From Erythrobacter sp. (lineage in GTDB: Bacteria > Pseudomonadota > Alphaproteobacteria > Sphingomonadales > Sphingomonadaceae), in contig JASBTD010000015.1 of NCBI GenBank assembly GCA_030148605.1, forward strand, positions 33,617-97,616: a stretch of 64,000 nt of DNA, read 5' to 3'. Made by a program: the position numbers and the translations under genes. The notes under the pieces were generated by a model, which was not told the origin of the DNA, did not search any database, and saw nothing but the letters and a program-made list of their open reading frames with translations. Shown here piece by piece: positions 63,041 to 64,000 of this stretch (its first letter is position 1; each line of letters begins with the position of its first letter).

Positions 63041-64000
63041 ATGAATGTGGTCAAACTAGATGACTTCAGGTCACACACGACGCCCTTGGCTTCGATCATC
63101 AGGGTCGGCGATTTCAATCAGCAATTCGCCCAATACGTTTCTCACAACCTGCTTCCAGGCAGACGTGCTGTTGTCGATGCCTACAATGTTGCCAAGCAAT
63201 CCGACCTGCTGAACGAGCTAAGGGCAAGCGGCTTCGAGCTCACGCTTGATACTAAGGCGGCTGAGTTGGCGTGCGCATTCAAATGGAGCGGGCAAGCGCG
63301 CAAGGCAGAGTGGCTTGAAAAGGAACCGCAAGGTGCCCTGAATGCAACCGATTTCGACGAGCGCGCTGCGGCGAGAATTGCCGAACTTGCGGTCGCGAAC
63401 GGATTTCATGTTGTTCTTGCCCCTAGCCGATATGTGTCTGAAGGCTCCGCCATCAAAACGCTCGAGCAGGATCATGAGTTTATGATGCTGCTCCGCAGGG
63501 CGCTCGACTCTGCTGGCGGGAAGCCTATCGGAATTGCGTCCAATTTCATTGGTCGTCTTTCTCTCTTGGGGCAGGACGCAATATGCGACCGCCTGATCGA
63601 ACTCCACCGATCCTCTCCTGCCGATACCATGTGGCTGCGCATGCATGGTTTGAAGCGTGATCCGGGCCCTTCGCGCATTCGCACTACTGCGCGGCGCCTT
63701 GAGCTTCTCAAGCGCACCGAGCTGCCATTGGTTTTGGATTATGCTGCCGGTCTCGAGCCGCTCACTTTAGCTGCACTGGGGGTTGCAGGTGGCCTTGCAT
63801 TCGGCGCGCTTACGAATGAACAGTTTTCAGATGCGACTTGGATTAGTCCGTCTAAATCGCTCGACAATTCAGTGGCGAATGAAGGGCGGCAACAGTTCGC
63901 GCGCGTCCCTGGCCTTGGCCGCAATTTTAGCCACGCCGAGCTTCAGTTGATGTCCGAGGCCGCGAAAGGCAGACGTCTCCTATTTGATCCAGCCAATACT
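63041..64000 (+). CDS. unrecognised cargo protein, 3' end cut by window
   Basis: 320 codons without a stop, from ATG 63041 to the window end. I do not recognise the family. Visible features: RAVVDAYNVAKQSDLLNELRASGFELTLD, FHVVLAPSRYVSEG, KPIGIASNFIGRLSLLGQD, ADTMWLRMHGLKRDPGPSRI, and PLVLDYAAGLEPLTLAALGVAGGLAFGAL. These short strand-turn-helix units, with glycine-rich turns late in the sequence, resemble an alpha/beta barrel, but this is inference. Base use is like the element. It takes the place where trbB would normally begin and has a tightly built promoter, so it is likely cargo, possibly defence or modification. Confidence 0.6.
   Translation, partial: MNVVKLDDFRSHTTPLASIIRVGDFNQQFAQYVSHNLLPGRRAVVDAYNVAKQSDLLNELRASGFELTLDTKAAELACAFKWSGQARKAEWLEKEPQGALNATDFDERAAARIAELAVANGFHVVLAPSRYVSEGSAIKTLEQDHEFMMLLRRALDSAGGKPIGIASNFIGRLSLLGQDAICDRLIELHRSSPADTMWLRMHGLKRDPGPSRIRTTARRLELLKRTELPLVLDYAAGLEPLTLAALGVAGGLAFGALTNEQFSDATWISPSKSLDNSVANEGRQQFARVPGLGRNFSHAELQLMSEAAKGRRLLFDPANT

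Larger units (their letters stand above)
46157..64000. mobile_element. integrative conjugative element, left end at tRNA-Gly, truncated by window
   Basis: From the tRNA-Gly 3' end to the window end almost all genes belong to one conjugative module: ArdC antirestriction, DUF2958, ParB-like, DUF736 twice, DUF2285, RepA, DUF2840, TraF peptidase, lytic transglycosylase, DUF3363 relaxase, toxin-antitoxin, TraG, RHH protein. Gene order matches the alphaproteobacterial tra/trb ICE family. No integrase and no second copy of the tRNA end is visible, so the right end is outside. The trb mating-pair genes do not follow directly. Confidence 0.85.

Overview
The window reads as an alphaproteobacterial chromosome of the order Sphingomonadales, most likely Erythrobacteraceae. 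The GC content is high, and genes typical of that group are present (UrcA-family protein, CYP153-like P450, zf-CHCC protein, DUF2171 protein, many short lipoproteins). Genus is inferred from family resemblance, not from a search.

Bases 1-46081 are core chromosome: gyrB (cut by the window start), guaA, nadB, argB, folD, and class Ia ribonucleotide reductase (nrdA and nrdB, 4.6 kb apart). Between them lie small operons for oxidative and lipid metabolism: a CYP153-like P450 with a coupled TetR regulator and an 18-bp palindromic operator; an SDR enzyme and a LysR regulator sharing two matched operators; a Baeyer-Villiger-type monooxygenase; AMP ligase; nitronate monooxygenase; MBL hydrolase. Two genes here are broken by in-frame stop codons: a Sll1717-type P-loop ATPase of unusually low GC and a sulfotransferase. 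A solitary DUF2282 (bufferin-like) gene lies next to the sulfotransferase.

A tRNA-Gly(GCC) gene at 46082-46156 marks the start of an integrative conjugative element that runs past the window end. Its order is: ArdC-type antirestriction protein, DUF2958, a large ParB-like protein, a membrane protein, DUF736, an XRE repressor with its own operator, DUF2285 proteins (one frameshifted), an HTH protein, a RepA-type initiator followed by three iteron-like repeats, DUF2840, TraF-type S26 peptidase, a second DUF736, lytic transglycosylase, DUF3363 relaxase, a DUF2384/RES toxin-antitoxin pair with a near-consensus promoter, TraG/VirD4 coupling ATPase and a ribbon-helix-helix protein. The expected trb type IV secretion genes do not follow directly. 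Instead an unrecognised gene starts at 63041 and stays open to base 64000. Its promoter is wrapped in a perfect 14-bp inverted repeat. This is the best candidate for undescribed cargo. No integrase and no second attachment site are visible, so the far end of the element lies outside the window.

All family names come from reading motifs and overall sequence character by eye; no database search was possible.
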